NCBI RefSeq assembly: GCF_014195535.1
Contig: NZ_JACIBY010000007.1
Coordinates: 62,001 to 126,000 of the forward strand
Source: Runella defluvii
GTDB taxonomy: Bacteria > Bacteroidota > Bacteroidia > Cytophagales > Spirosomataceae
Length of the DNA stretch: 64,000 nucleotides
Direction of reading: 5' to 3'
Shown here: positions 50,500 to 58,546 of the stretch, in pieces
Layout of the letters: each line of letters opens with the position of its first letter
Position numbering within the stretch: position 1 is the stretch's first letter
Program-made: the position numbers and the translations under genes
The notes under the pieces: generated by a model
The model's input: the letters and a program-made list of their open reading frames with translations, nothing else
Databases searched by the model: none
Told to the model about the DNA's origin: nothing

Positions 50500-50727
50500 T
50501 CAAAAAGTAGCTGATTTGTCATAAATTACCGATTCGATTTGCGTAAAAGCCAGTTGATGAGCATGTTTTCGGAAATCCCGTAAAACAAAGAAGGCGTTTT
50601 CGATGCGTTCACATTGCCCATAAAATGTTTGATTGCTTTTTAAAACAACATTGACCGTTTTCCCGATAAGCTCATTGGCGTGAGCGGGCAGATCATTCAG
50701 CGAAATTTTAACCAATCGTTTGCTCAT
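50500..50727 (-). CDS. 75-aa Sm/Hfq-like protein
   Basis: Short protein MSKRLVKISL... without signal or membrane segment. From residue 20 it resembles an Sm fold: GKTVNVVLKSNQTFYGQCERI (Sm1-like, with a hydrophobic strand, then G at 37), FFVLRD, and after a short loop LAFTQIESVIYDK in the place of the Hfq Sm2 motif. This is by eye only. The start ATG overlaps the PorD stop (TAATG), so the genes are translationally coupled. Classical Hfq is generally not found in Bacteroidota, which makes it interesting. It could also be a small beta-barrel of another type. Confidence 0.6.
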   Translation of the reverse strand: MSKRLVKISLNDLPAHANELIGKTVNVVLKSNQTFYGQCERIENAFFVLRDFRKHAHQLAFTQIESVIYDKSATF

Positions 50728-51665
50728 TAGCGCATCAATTTACGGTACATTTCGGTTTTGGCAGGGTCGAGTTGTGAAAGAATTGCAAATGCTTTCTGTC
50801 GGTCTTCTTTACTAGCTTCTGCCATGATTTTGTAAATTTCTTCACCTTTGGCATCGAAGAGCGTGTTGATATACACTGCGCCTGGCATTCCTTTGCTTGC
50901 TTGTTGGACGGCATTCAACAGGTTCATCACTTGTTGACGAGCGGCAATGGGGTTTTCGGTAAATTTATCCAACCCTGTTCGATGATAAGCGTACATAGAT
51001 TCACGAACAGGAAGCATGATTTGATTATTAAAATTATCGATTAACCAATACCGATTTCGTCGGTCACCTCCTGTAGAGTTCCAGCCTGCGGGTGCGCCTG
51101 CGGGGCTAACTCCCGCCGCTAGGTTTGCCGTTTGTAGGGCTTTTTGTAGGTAAGGATTCCCGCCAAGTTTACTAAAAGAATCATAGTCAACGGCTAAAAT
51201 TAGGTACGCATAAAATGCCAATGTCTGGGTTAATTCATCACTGTAGGTGTTTTCATTATAGTACATTGGGTTGCTTGGTAGGTAGCTAAAATTAAAATTA
51301 CGATCAATGAAATTTAAAATAACACTTTCGTAATTAGTGCCATACACGGGGCGGGTTGCTACCACTTGGGCGGTGCCTTCATAAATCCCTTGGGCGGGTG
51401 AGCGAACAAGGTTGATGTTGATTTTACAGTTAATGCGTTCCTCTGGGTTGTAGTTGTCGTTGGTCCAGCGGCGGGCATTGATAAAATCCGCAATCACCGA
51501 ACGAAGCTGATTGAGGTTGCTGTTGTCGGTGTTTTGCTGAGAAACAAGTTGATTGAAATTAAGCGTTACAGTGCAGTTAAGTTCTTGCGCTTCTGCTGAT
51601 TGGGGAGGTATAAAGGCGCATAAAGCAACCAAAAACAACCAGCTATATTTCTTAATCATATTCAT
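50727..51665 (-). CDS. porD: DUF4835 protein (PorD-like, T9SS-related)
   Basis: 312 aa with a signal peptide (ending QSAEAQ). The mature N-terminus ELNCTVTLNFNQLV and segments such as IADFINARRWTNDNY, FNFSYLPSNPMYYNENTYSDELTQTLAFYAYLIL and GGDRRNRYWLIDNFNNQIM match DUF4835, the family of Porphyromonas PorD, needed for gingipain secretion. The ATG at 51665 was chosen (51659 also fits). It lies 46 bases behind coaBC and is coupled to the Sm-like gene. Confidence 0.88.
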   Translation of the reverse strand: MNMIKKYSWLFLVALCAFIPPQSAEAQELNCTVTLNFNQLVSQQNTDNSNLNQLRSVIADFINARRWTNDNYNPEERINCKININLVRSPAQGIYEGTAQVVATRPVYGTNYESVILNFIDRNFNFSYLPSNPMYYNENTYSDELTQTLAFYAYLILAVDYDSFSKLGGNPYLQKALQTANLAAGVSPAGAPAGWNSTGGDRRNRYWLIDNFNNQIMLPVRESMYAYHRTGLDKFTENPIAARQQVMNLLNAVQQASKGMPGAVYINTLFDAKGEEIYKIMAEASKEDRQKAFAILSQLDPAKTEMYRKLMR

Positions 51666-51711
51666 AAAGGCTATCATCAATAGTTGAATCACTGAAATTT
51701 CGAGTACTAAA

Positions 51712-52920
51712 TTAGGACAACAATTTTGATACCACAAGTGCTAAAATATCCTGGGCTACTTCATTTTTAGACTTTAGCTCAAATTGATGCACGGTGGCGT
51801 CTGATTCAATAACGGTTATTTTATTGGTATCGTATGCAAAGCCCGCTCCTTTGTCGTTGAGGGAGTTGAGTACAATCAGGTCAAGGTTTTTGGAGGCTAA
51901 TTTGCCAAGTGCATTTTCAAATTCGTTGTCGGTTTCTAAGGCAAAACCAACCATAAGTTGATGAGACTTTTTTTGACGACCAAGCGTAGCCGCAATGTCA
52001 ACGGTTTTGGTTAGTTCAATCGAAAAATGAGTTTCCTTTTTCTTGATTTTCCTGTCCGCAGGCTGGGCAGGTGTGTAATCTGCAACCGCAGCAGACAAAA
52101 TGATAATATCGGCAGCGGGAAACTGACCAGCCGTTGCTTCGTACATTTCTTGTGCCGATTTCACCTTAATGACATTGATAGATGAATCGTCTAAGGTTTG
52201 ATTGGTGGGGCCACTCACCAAAGTGACATCAGCTCCCGCAAATGCAAACGCTTGAGCAATCGAATACCCCATTTTTCCCGTTGAATGGTTGCTAATGTAG
52301 CGTACGGGATCAATGGGTTCTTGGGTAGGGCCTGCAGTAATAAGTACTTTTTTTGCCTTTAAAACGGGCTGTACCGAAAAATGCTTTTCAAGAGCAGTGA
52401 TGATATGTTCTGGCTCGGCCATTCTGCCAGTACCAACAAGCCCACTGGCCAACTCACCATGTTCGGCTTGGATAAGATGGTTGCCAAACGCTTGCAGGGT
52501 TTCTAGGTTCTTTTGAGTAGAACCATGCTGATACATATCTAAATCCATGGCTGGGGCGAAAAAAACGGGACAACGTGCCGATAAATAAACGGCTGTTAGC
52601 AGGTCGTCGCACAGCCCAGTGGCGCATTTTGAAAGGGTGTGTGCCGTAGCGGGGGCAACAACTACGGCGTCGGCCCAAAGTCCTAAATCGACGTGGTTAT
52701 TCCATTCGCCTGCTTCATTTTGTACAAACTCACTCAGCGCAGGCCGTTTGGATAACGTGGCCAAAGTAAGGGGCGTGATGAATGATTGGGCGGCTTTGGT
52801 CATGATTACTTGGACTTCAGCGCCTGCTTTAATCAGTAACCGAACAAGCAGGGCACTTTTGTAAGCAGCGATGCTGCCCGTAACCCCAACGATAATTTTT
52901 TTGTTTTGTAAGATAGACAT
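51712..52920 (-). CDS. coaBC: bifunctional phosphopantothenoylcysteine decarboxylase/synthetase
   Basis: 402 aa. The CoaC half (about 1-180) binds FMN: KKIIVGVTGSIAAYKSALLVRLL, then PATAHTLSKCATGLCDDLL and FFAPAMDLDMY. The CoaB half has VLITAGPTQEPIDPVRYISNHSTGKMGYSIA and IKKKETHFSIELTKTVDI. Together they make 4'-phosphopantetheine for CoA. The ATG at 52920 is preferred over 52953, which lies in the terminator region. Confidence 0.96.
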   Translation of the reverse strand: MSILQNKKIIVGVTGSIAAYKSALLVRLLIKAGAEVQVIMTKAAQSFITPLTLATLSKRPALSEFVQNEAGEWNNHVDLGLWADAVVVAPATAHTLSKCATGLCDDLLTAVYLSARCPVFFAPAMDLDMYQHGSTQKNLETLQAFGNHLIQAEHGELASGLVGTGRMAEPEHIITALEKHFSVQPVLKAKKVLITAGPTQEPIDPVRYISNHSTGKMGYSIAQAFAFAGADVTLVSGPTNQTLDDSSINVIKVKSAQEMYEATAGQFPAADIIILSAAVADYTPAQPADRKIKKKETHFSIELTKTVDIAATLGRQKKSHQLMVGFALETDNEFENALGKLASKNLDLIVLNSLNDKGAGFAYDTNKITVIESDATVHQFELKSKNEVAQDILALVVSKLLS

Positions 52921-52943
52921 AGAGGCTGTTGAGAAAAACAAAG

Positions 52944-52980
52944 AAAGCCGCACAAATCTAAGGATTGGTGCGGCTTTTTA
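52944..52980 (-). terminator. terminator after rpoZ
   Basis: AAAGCCGCAC/GTGCGGCTTT stem (52944-52953 with 52968-52977) between rpoZ and coaBC; T-rich on both strands. Confidence 0.75.
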
Positions 52981-53002
52981 CTACGTATTTTTCAGATGTT
53001 TG

Positions 53003-53317
53003 TTATTTAGCGTCGTCTTCGTCGTTTGCACGCCAGTACAACTTATCTTCCATGAACTCTTCGATGGCGATGCTCGTAGGTTTTGGCTGACGCTCATAAA
53101 ACTTAGAGATTTCGATTTGCTCACGGTTTTCAAACACTTCTTCAAGGTTGTCGATGCCAGATGCAAACTCAGCCAATTTGTTGTTGAGTTCTTCTTTTGT
53201 TTTAGAAGCAATCTGACGCGCACGACGAGAAATAATTGATACCGACTCGTACAAGTTGCCAGTTTTGGCGGCAAGTTTATCGGAGTCGCGTGTTATGATA
53301 GAAGGTGAAGCTGCCAT
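53003..53317 (-). CDS. rpoZ: RNA polymerase omega subunit
   Basis: 104 aa. The omega pattern is short but clear: ITRDSDKLAAKTGNLYESVSIISRRARQIASKTKEELNNKL, with the RARQI motif. The C-terminal part is Bacteroidota-specific. It stabilises the beta' subunit. It follows bamD by 23 bases, and a terminator separates it from coaBC. Confidence 0.9.
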   Translation of the reverse strand: MAASPSIITRDSDKLAAKTGNLYESVSIISRRARQIASKTKEELNNKLAEFASGIDNLEEVFENREQIEISKFYERQPKPTSIAIEEFMEDKLYWRANDEDDAK

Positions 53318-53340
53318 ATATATTAATTGTTACAGATGAA

Positions 53341-54261
53341 TTACTTGTTTTGTGGTGTCGTTGACGACGGAGTTGAGAGCTTTCCAGTGTTGGACGGAGC
53401 GGCCTCTTTGGCAGCCTCCTTAGCGGCTTTCTCTGCGTCTAAAATCGTCGCTAATTCCTTTTGGGTACTTTCGTAGAAGCGTTCGGCCTGACGTACAAAC
53501 TTACTTTTGGGATATTTATCCAGGAAAGCAAGGTAGTATTTGTTTACATCTTGGTAGCGTTCCTTTTGTTTTTCAGCAAAACTCAATTTGGCAAGTTTGT
53601 ACTGAGCATCAACCCGCAGGTAAGAAAGTTCTTCGTTGTATTTAGAATCTGGAAATTCTTTTTGGTAATTGTTGATTGTCACAACTGCCGAACGGAAGTT
53701 CGCGATATTGGCTTCACTTGTTTGGTAGTAAAGCTTTGCTTTTTCGTAGGCTTTCTTCTCCAATTTATCCCGAAGCTCTAGGATAAGCCCCGTACATTCT
53801 TCACGAAAAGCACTTTCAGGGTAAGTATTAATAAAATCCTGAAGGGCCGCAATTGCCGTCAATGTACTGGTTTGGTCTAGGTTGAAGTTTGGAGAATCTT
53901 TGTAGAGCGAGTAAGCGTGCATGTACAACGACTCTTGGGCGTATTCGCTTCGTTGGAATGTCTCATAAAAGTTTTTGAACAAAAACTGAGACATGTTATA
54001 ATTGGCTTGCTTAAAATTACAATACGCATTGTAAAACTGAGCAAGTTCAGCTTGTCTAGCATCTTTCCCATTGAGAAGGGGAGTGATTTCTTCAAAAAGA
54101 AGACCAGCATGATAATAATCCGCCTTTTTATAATATTGGAGAGCGGCCTCGTATTTTTGTTCGAGGGTTCCTTCTTTTTGAAGTTTTGAAAACTTACTGC
54201 ACGAACCCAAAACGAGGGTAGTCAAGAAGAGCAGTGTATATCCGAATAGGGTCTTACGCAT
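53341..54261 (-). CDS. bamD: outer membrane assembly factor BamD
   Basis: 306 aa from the ATG at 54261; lipobox LVLGSC near residue 18. TPR-like repeats: YEAALQYYKKADYYHAGLLFEEI, AQFYNAYCNFKQANYNMSQFLFKNF, ALQDFINTYPESAFREE and VNKYYLAFLDKYPKSKFV. BamD is the conserved lipoprotein partner of BamA in barrel insertion. The last ~30 residues are Ala/Ser/Pro-rich and probably disordered. It forms a unit with rpoZ. Confidence 0.9.
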   Translation of the reverse strand: MRKTLFGYTLLFLTTLVLGSCSKFSKLQKEGTLEQKYEAALQYYKKADYYHAGLLFEEITPLLNGKDARQAELAQFYNAYCNFKQANYNMSQFLFKNFYETFQRSEYAQESLYMHAYSLYKDSPNFNLDQTSTLTAIAALQDFINTYPESAFREECTGLILELRDKLEKKAYEKAKLYYQTSEANIANFRSAVVTINNYQKEFPDSKYNEELSYLRVDAQYKLAKLSFAEKQKERYQDVNKYYLAFLDKYPKSKFVRQAERFYESTQKELATILDAEKAAKEAAKEAAPSNTGKLSTPSSTTPQNK

Positions 54262-54271
54262 AGCAGGCACA

Positions 54272-54316
54272 AAAATACAAAAATAGCTTTATATCTCCCA
54301 ACGAAATATAAAGCTA
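54272..54316 (-). terminator. terminator after the T9SS cargo gene
   Basis: TAGCTTTATAT/ATATAAAGCTA (54284-54294 with 54306-54316) followed on the minus strand by T-rich sequence. That sequence contains two adjacent TATTTTTG words (54270-54285), possible -7 boxes for bamD. Confidence 0.65.
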
Positions 54317-54346
54317 TAAAAGTATGCTTTTGTATAGAATTCGATA

Positions 54347-54970
54347 CTAATGGCGAATCAATAATTTTTTTGTTGCAGTTGCTTTTCCTTCGAGGAGCAA
54401 GCGGTAAAAATAAACGCCCGTTGGCATTTCGCGAGTTGAGATACGAAGCTGACGGTCGTTTTTGTCTAATTCGTACTCTGCCACACTGTTACCAATCACG
54501 TTAAAGAGCGTAATTTTAGCTGGCCCTGTTAATCCTGAAATTTGATAATCAATTTCGGTATAATCATTGGCAGGATTAGGATACGCATTTAAAACACGGA
54601 TTTTATCACTCAAAAAAAGCAAATCTTCCGACTTCGTTTCATCAAGTGAAGGGCGTGAATCGGTCGCGATAAAGCTGGCAGACTCCTTGGTTGTACGGTT
54701 TTTATTAACAGTTGCGCTGCCAGTTGTTGTGGGTGTATTAAGCATTACCGAACGATAATAGGCATTAATAGCCGCACTTGGGCGTAACTTGATACTTCTA
54801 TCGAGCGAACTTGGAATCTTCGTTAAAGTTGCCGCAGTGCTTTCTGCGGGCTTTTTACCAATATTCAATCGGCTTTTGTTTCGATTGGCATCGGTTTGGG
54901 CGAATACATTACTAAGCGTCAGTAAACTGAAGCAAGTGAGCAATGTATATGTAAGTATAGTTTTCTTCAT
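54347..54970 (-). CDS. small protein with T9SS type A sorting domain
   Basis: 207 aa. Signal peptide ends NVFAQ. Residues 25-125 are low-complexity and Ser/Thr/Lys-rich with no known domain. The last ~80 residues are a typical type A sorting domain: RVLNAYPNPANDYTEIDYQ, ALITLFNVIG-like strand (KITLFNVIGNSVAEYEL) and MPTGVYFYRLLLEGK, ending KKLLIRH. It is exported through the T9SS, but the passenger has no recognisable function. A promoter precedes it. Confidence 0.88.
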   Translation of the reverse strand: MKKTILTYTLLTCFSLLTLSNVFAQTDANRNKSRLNIGKKPAESTAATLTKIPSSLDRSIKLRPSAAINAYYRSVMLNTPTTTGSATVNKNRTTKESASFIATDSRPSLDETKSEDLLFLSDKIRVLNAYPNPANDYTEIDYQISGLTGPAKITLFNVIGNSVAEYELDKNDRQLRISTREMPTGVYFYRLLLEGKATATKKLLIRH

Positions 54971-55017
54971 AGCTGATCTTGGACGAAATGAGCATAGTGT
55001 CGGCTCTAATGGTTGGA

Positions 55018-55050
55018 CAAAAATATATTGAAATTAATTGAAAATCAAAA
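55018..55050 (-). promoter_or_regulatory. promoter of the T9SS cargo gene
   Basis: Minus strand: TTTTG (55050-55046), 20-base spacer, TATTTTTG (55025-55018), about 47 bases before the ATG. Confidence 0.6.
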
Positions 55051-55134
55051 AATGGAACTTAAAATGTTGTTAAAAATTATTTTGCGGTTGTACAATATAT
55101 ACGACGAAAAAACGTAAAAAAGTTTCACTCTTTT

Positions 55135-56916
55135 CTAAAGTTTTTTTGACTTTGCTTTGACTTTCGGTTTTACCCCGCCTTTGTTTACTGTTGTCTTGGG
55201 TTTTTCGGGGGCTTTTTCTACCGCTTTGACAACCGTGGGCGGATTAGGTTTAAAGTTAGCCCTAGAAAAAATTTCTTCTTTTGTTGGTTTTTCTTTGTCT
55301 CTCCAGCTAAAGCCTTCTAGTTGTTTTTCGTCACCTTTTATGTTTTGTGGTGGAATAAACCGCCCTTCGGGCTGTCCAACAAATTGTATTCGCTTTACTT
55401 GATTTTGTTTGAAATTGAGGGTCATTTTGGCGCACTCTACGCGGTTCATCCCCATGGGCTTCATGGCGTCGTCGGCTACAAAATAGACACTTTCCCCGTT
55501 GCCCTCTACAAACACTTTTTGTAATCGAGTACTGTCATCAAAAGAAGCCGTAATTCGCCTGCCCTTGACTTGGTTAAAATTAAGCAATGTATCCCGAGCA
55601 ATGACAAACGATTTTGCCTTCAAATACATCGTTCTCAGCTTTTGATCTACTAGTTGTGCAATGATGGAGTCGGCCTCCATTTGGTATTGTTTAGACCAAA
55701 TTATTGGCTTCTTTAAAAAAGTGATATTTGAGTCTAATGAATTGTAAATCAAAGAGTCACACTTGCTTTGTAGATCTCTTTTGTACAACAAAACATTTTT
55801 ATAACCAATCAATTGCCGCGGTTTTTGTTCGTTTGTCGAGTCACTTTCAACGTTTTTTTGTCTTAGGTTCTGCCGCTTTGATTTTTGTGTAAGCGAGTCA
55901 GACTTAATTTCAATGGAATACAGCGTGTCGGCGGTCATAAACAACGTATCTTTAGAGATAACGGTGCGCGTAAGGGCGTGTCCCCATACCTTCGACTTAC
56001 CAAGTTTTCCATCGTATTGCCCAAAATCCCCATTCAAAATGGTTTCGTCGTTTTTGGCGACTAATTCTACTTTGCCTTTGGCAAATCCCCGTTTGTTGAG
56101 GTTATCAAACGTTAATGAGTCGCCAGTGAGGGTATAGTCAGGGTTGTTGATGGTGGTTCTTGTTCGGAAAATCGACGCGCCTGTCTCGGTGTTATAAGAA
56201 CCATTTTTAGCAACAACTGTTCCGTCTTTGCTCACAACTTTTGTCAAACTCCTAAAGTCGGCAATTTTTGTTAGCGAGTTATAAACAAGTGTATCGGTAG
56301 TGAGGGTATATTTTTTGTTGACCAGCTTCACGTCTCGGTAATAGGTCGAGATTTTTGTTCTGGTGTCGTAATACCCCTGCTTGCTTGTTAACGTATTTTC
56401 GGCATCTACTGTTTTTCCACGGTTGGGATAAAACGCAATGCCGCTTGCCATGTCATATTCAATTCGATTGGAGGTAAGCGTACGTTTTTGGTCTTTAAGC
56501 GTTACTGTTTTCCCCGAAACTTTTGCCAAACGGCTATTGCCGTAGTAAAACAAGGTATCTCCCGTGACTGTTACCGTATCACCCTGTACAATTTTTACAT
56601 TACCGTAGGCTTCAAGTGCATTTGATAACACATTGTGAATGGCCAAATTACAGTGCATGATAGCCCCTTTGTGTTGGAAAGTTACTTTGCCAGTTACTCG
56701 ACGGATTTCGCTCCCGTCGGGAAGTTTACTAATGGTAATGCTATCGGCACCTAATAAAAATACCTTCTCTTCACCTGCAACCGCTGGGGTTGGGCGTTGG
56801 GCGTTGGTTTGTAAGGTAAAAAGTAAACCCATGAGAACTACGAGGTGTTTTACTCGTAATACGCACAAAAGCCCTTGAGGGTTGCAATGAAATAAACGAT
56901 TATTTGAAAAAATCAT
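55135..56916 (-). CDS. OstA/LptA-like envelope protein
   Basis: 593 aa. A hydrophobic signal region precedes TNAQRP. Repeated OstA-type beta strands run through the protein (EIRRVTGKVTFQHKGAIMHCNLAIHN, EAYGNVKIVQGDTVTVTGDTLFYYG, LTSKQGYYDTRTKI, YTLTGDSLTFDNLNKRGFAKGKVELV), as in LptA and the N-terminal part of LptD. The Lys/Pro-rich tail is basic. It is probably the periplasmic LPS-bridge component that works with LptC at 42609. The start is uncertain, since the first ~20 residues look atypical. Confidence 0.82.
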   Translation of the reverse strand: MIFSNNRLFHCNPQGLLCVLRVKHLVVLMGLLFTLQTNAQRPTPAVAGEEKVFLLGADSITISKLPDGSEIRRVTGKVTFQHKGAIMHCNLAIHNVLSNALEAYGNVKIVQGDTVTVTGDTLFYYGNSRLAKVSGKTVTLKDQKRTLTSNRIEYDMASGIAFYPNRGKTVDAENTLTSKQGYYDTRTKISTYYRDVKLVNKKYTLTTDTLVYNSLTKIADFRSLTKVVSKDGTVVAKNGSYNTETGASIFRTRTTINNPDYTLTGDSLTFDNLNKRGFAKGKVELVAKNDETILNGDFGQYDGKLGKSKVWGHALTRTVISKDTLFMTADTLYSIEIKSDSLTQKSKRQNLRQKNVESDSTNEQKPRQLIGYKNVLLYKRDLQSKCDSLIYNSLDSNITFLKKPIIWSKQYQMEADSIIAQLVDQKLRTMYLKAKSFVIARDTLLNFNQVKGRRITASFDDSTRLQKVFVEGNGESVYFVADDAMKPMGMNRVECAKMTLNFKQNQVKRIQFVGQPEGRFIPPQNIKGDEKQLEGFSWRDKEKPTKEEIFSRANFKPNPPTVVKAVEKAPEKPKTTVNKGGVKPKVKAKSKKL

Positions 56917-57016
56917 GGGCCGCGAAAAACTGGTCAGTTTAATGTACTGAATTAGAGAATGTGCAAAATTAACTAAAAACGGTTTGGCCTTCCATTCTTA
57001 ACATACATTAACGAAA

Positions 57017-57059
57017 ACAAGAAAGCCAACAGTCTGTTCTGCACTTCGACTGTTGGCTT
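57017..57059 (-). terminator. terminator after argC
   Basis: AAGCCAACAGTC/GACTGTTGGCTT, a 12-bp perfect stem, with T-rich sequence on the minus-strand 3' side. Confidence 0.85.
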
Positions 57060-57080
57060 CGAAAACTCTTAATCTGATGG

Positions 57081-58058
57081 TTAAAACGAGGGGGCTTTCA
57101 AACGTAAACCTGCGTCTTCGGAAAGGCCAAAGAGAAGGTTCATGTTTTGGACTGCTTGTCCTGATGCTCCTTTGGTAAGGTTGTCTATTTCGCTCGTTAT
57201 CAGCAGGTTATTGTCGTGTTTTTGCAGTTGAATCAAACACTTGTTGGTATTCACTACTTGCTTCAAATCAATGTCTTGGGTCGTTACGTGCGTAAACGGA
57301 TGCGAGGCATAAAACGATTGATAAAGTGCAACGGCTTCGTCCAATGTACCTGTAAAATGTGTGTAAACATTGGCCATGATACCACGGGTAAAATCGCCAC
57401 GGTAAGGAATAAAATTGACTTCTTTGTCAAAACCTTCTTGCAAACTCGCCAAGCTCATTTTGATTTCTTTGAGGTGTTGGTGCGTAAAGGCTTTGTAAAT
57501 CGAAATGTTGTTGTTACGCCACGAAAAGTGGGTGGTAGCACTCAACGACTGCCCAGCGCCTGTAGAGCCCGTGATGGCGCTTACGTGGATGTCGTTCGTA
57601 AGCAACCCTGCCGCTGCCAGTGGGAGCAAGGCAAGCTCGATACTTGTTGCAAAACAACCTGGGTTAGCGATTTTGGTCGCCGTTTTGATTTGTTCCCGCT
57701 GAAGCTCAGGCAAACCATAGACAAAGCCATTGGACTGGTCACGAAAGTCGGTACTGAGGTCAATGATTTTGACCGTTGCTGGAACGGCATATTCTGTCAA
57801 AAACTTTTTCGATTCGTTGTGCCCCGAACAAAGAAAAATGACATTTAGCCCTTCAAGTTGGAGCAAACTGGCAATGTCTTCGCCCGAAAAAGTCAATTCG
57901 GTGTCGCCCAATAAATCGGTATGGGTAGCATAAACGGGCTTGCCCGCTTGGCTTTTAGAATGTGCCCAGCGAATATCTGCGTGGGGGTGATTGACTAAAA
58001 TACGGAGCAGTTCGCCGCCTGTATAGCCTGCCGCCCCGACGATTCCTATTTGTATCAT
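57081..58058 (-). CDS. argC: N-acetyl-gamma-glutamyl-phosphate reductase
   Basis: 325 aa. Third step of arginine synthesis (NADPH reduction of N-acetylglutamyl phosphate). N-terminal GIVGAAGYTGGELLRIL, catalytic Cys in IANPGCFATSIELALLPL, and GSTGAGQSLSATTHFSWR. The ATG at 58058 gives the usual N-terminus MIQIGIVG. An in-frame ATG at 58091 overlaps the gldC stop as TAATG and would add 11 residues, so it may be the real, coupled start. Confidence 0.95.
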   Translation of the reverse strand: MIQIGIVGAAGYTGGELLRILVNHPHADIRWAHSKSQAGKPVYATHTDLLGDTELTFSGEDIASLLQLEGLNVIFLCSGHNESKKFLTEYAVPATVKIIDLSTDFRDQSNGFVYGLPELQREQIKTATKIANPGCFATSIELALLPLAAAGLLTNDIHVSAITGSTGAGQSLSATTHFSWRNNNISIYKAFTHQHLKEIKMSLASLQEGFDKEVNFIPYRGDFTRGIMANVYTHFTGTLDEAVALYQSFYASHPFTHVTTQDIDLKQVVNTNKCLIQLQKHDNNLLITSEIDNLTKGASGQAVQNMNLLFGLSEDAGLRLKAPSF

Positions 58059-58090
58059 TGGTGGATGGTGAGTTTGAACTTCATCGAACA

Positions 58091-58432
58091 TTACTTCGCT
58101 GCTTGCATTTCCTTTTGGAGCCGTTTCGTAAGGGCCAAGCCTACTTCGTCGATTTGAGCAGCCATGATTTCATCGCCAGTGGCATTGCGTAACGTATCAG
58201 CTACACAGCCAAGCATTTCGATGCAAAAACGTTTCATTTCAAACACTTCCATTTCTTTGGTCCAAAGCGGAATGAACAACGTTCCTTTGTGGAATTGATC
58301 CCACACACCTACTGCAATGGCTTTGGTTTCTTCTAACCCTTCGTTGGGGTTGTCGGTTGCCTCCCAATATATTTTTTCTGGGATTCTTTCAGCGTCTTGT
58401 TCAATGGTGAACCTAATTTCTTTTTGTGACAT
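58091..58432 (-). CDS. gldC: gliding motility protein GldC
   Basis: 113 aa, soluble. The sequence matches GldC: IRFTIEQDAERIPEKIYWEATDNPNE, then AIAVGVWDQFHKGTLFIPLWTKEMEVFEMKRFCIEML and ADTLRNATGDEIMAAQI. GldC is an accessory protein of Bacteroidota gliding. It supports a gliding or T9SS-bearing host, in line with the T9SS sorting domains in this window. It overlaps argC by TAATG if argC starts at 58091. Confidence 0.9.
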   Translation of the reverse strand: MSQKEIRFTIEQDAERIPEKIYWEATDNPNEGLEETKAIAVGVWDQFHKGTLFIPLWTKEMEVFEMKRFCIEMLGCVADTLRNATGDEIMAAQIDEVGLALTKRLQKEMQAAK

Positions 58433-58478
58433 GCGGAGGATGAACTTATTTTGGGGGCGTAAAATTACGTAAAATTGG

Positions 58479-58516
58479 TAAAGAAAAGGTGTTGATAGTT
58501 GCCTACCAACACCTTT
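58479..58516 (-). terminator. terminator after lon
   Basis: AAAGGTGTTG/CAACACCTTT stem (58485-58494 with 58507-58516), followed on the minus strand by a T-rich stretch. Confidence 0.8.
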
Positions 58517-58546
58517 GGGAACGCAAAAACGTTCATTTAGATTCCT

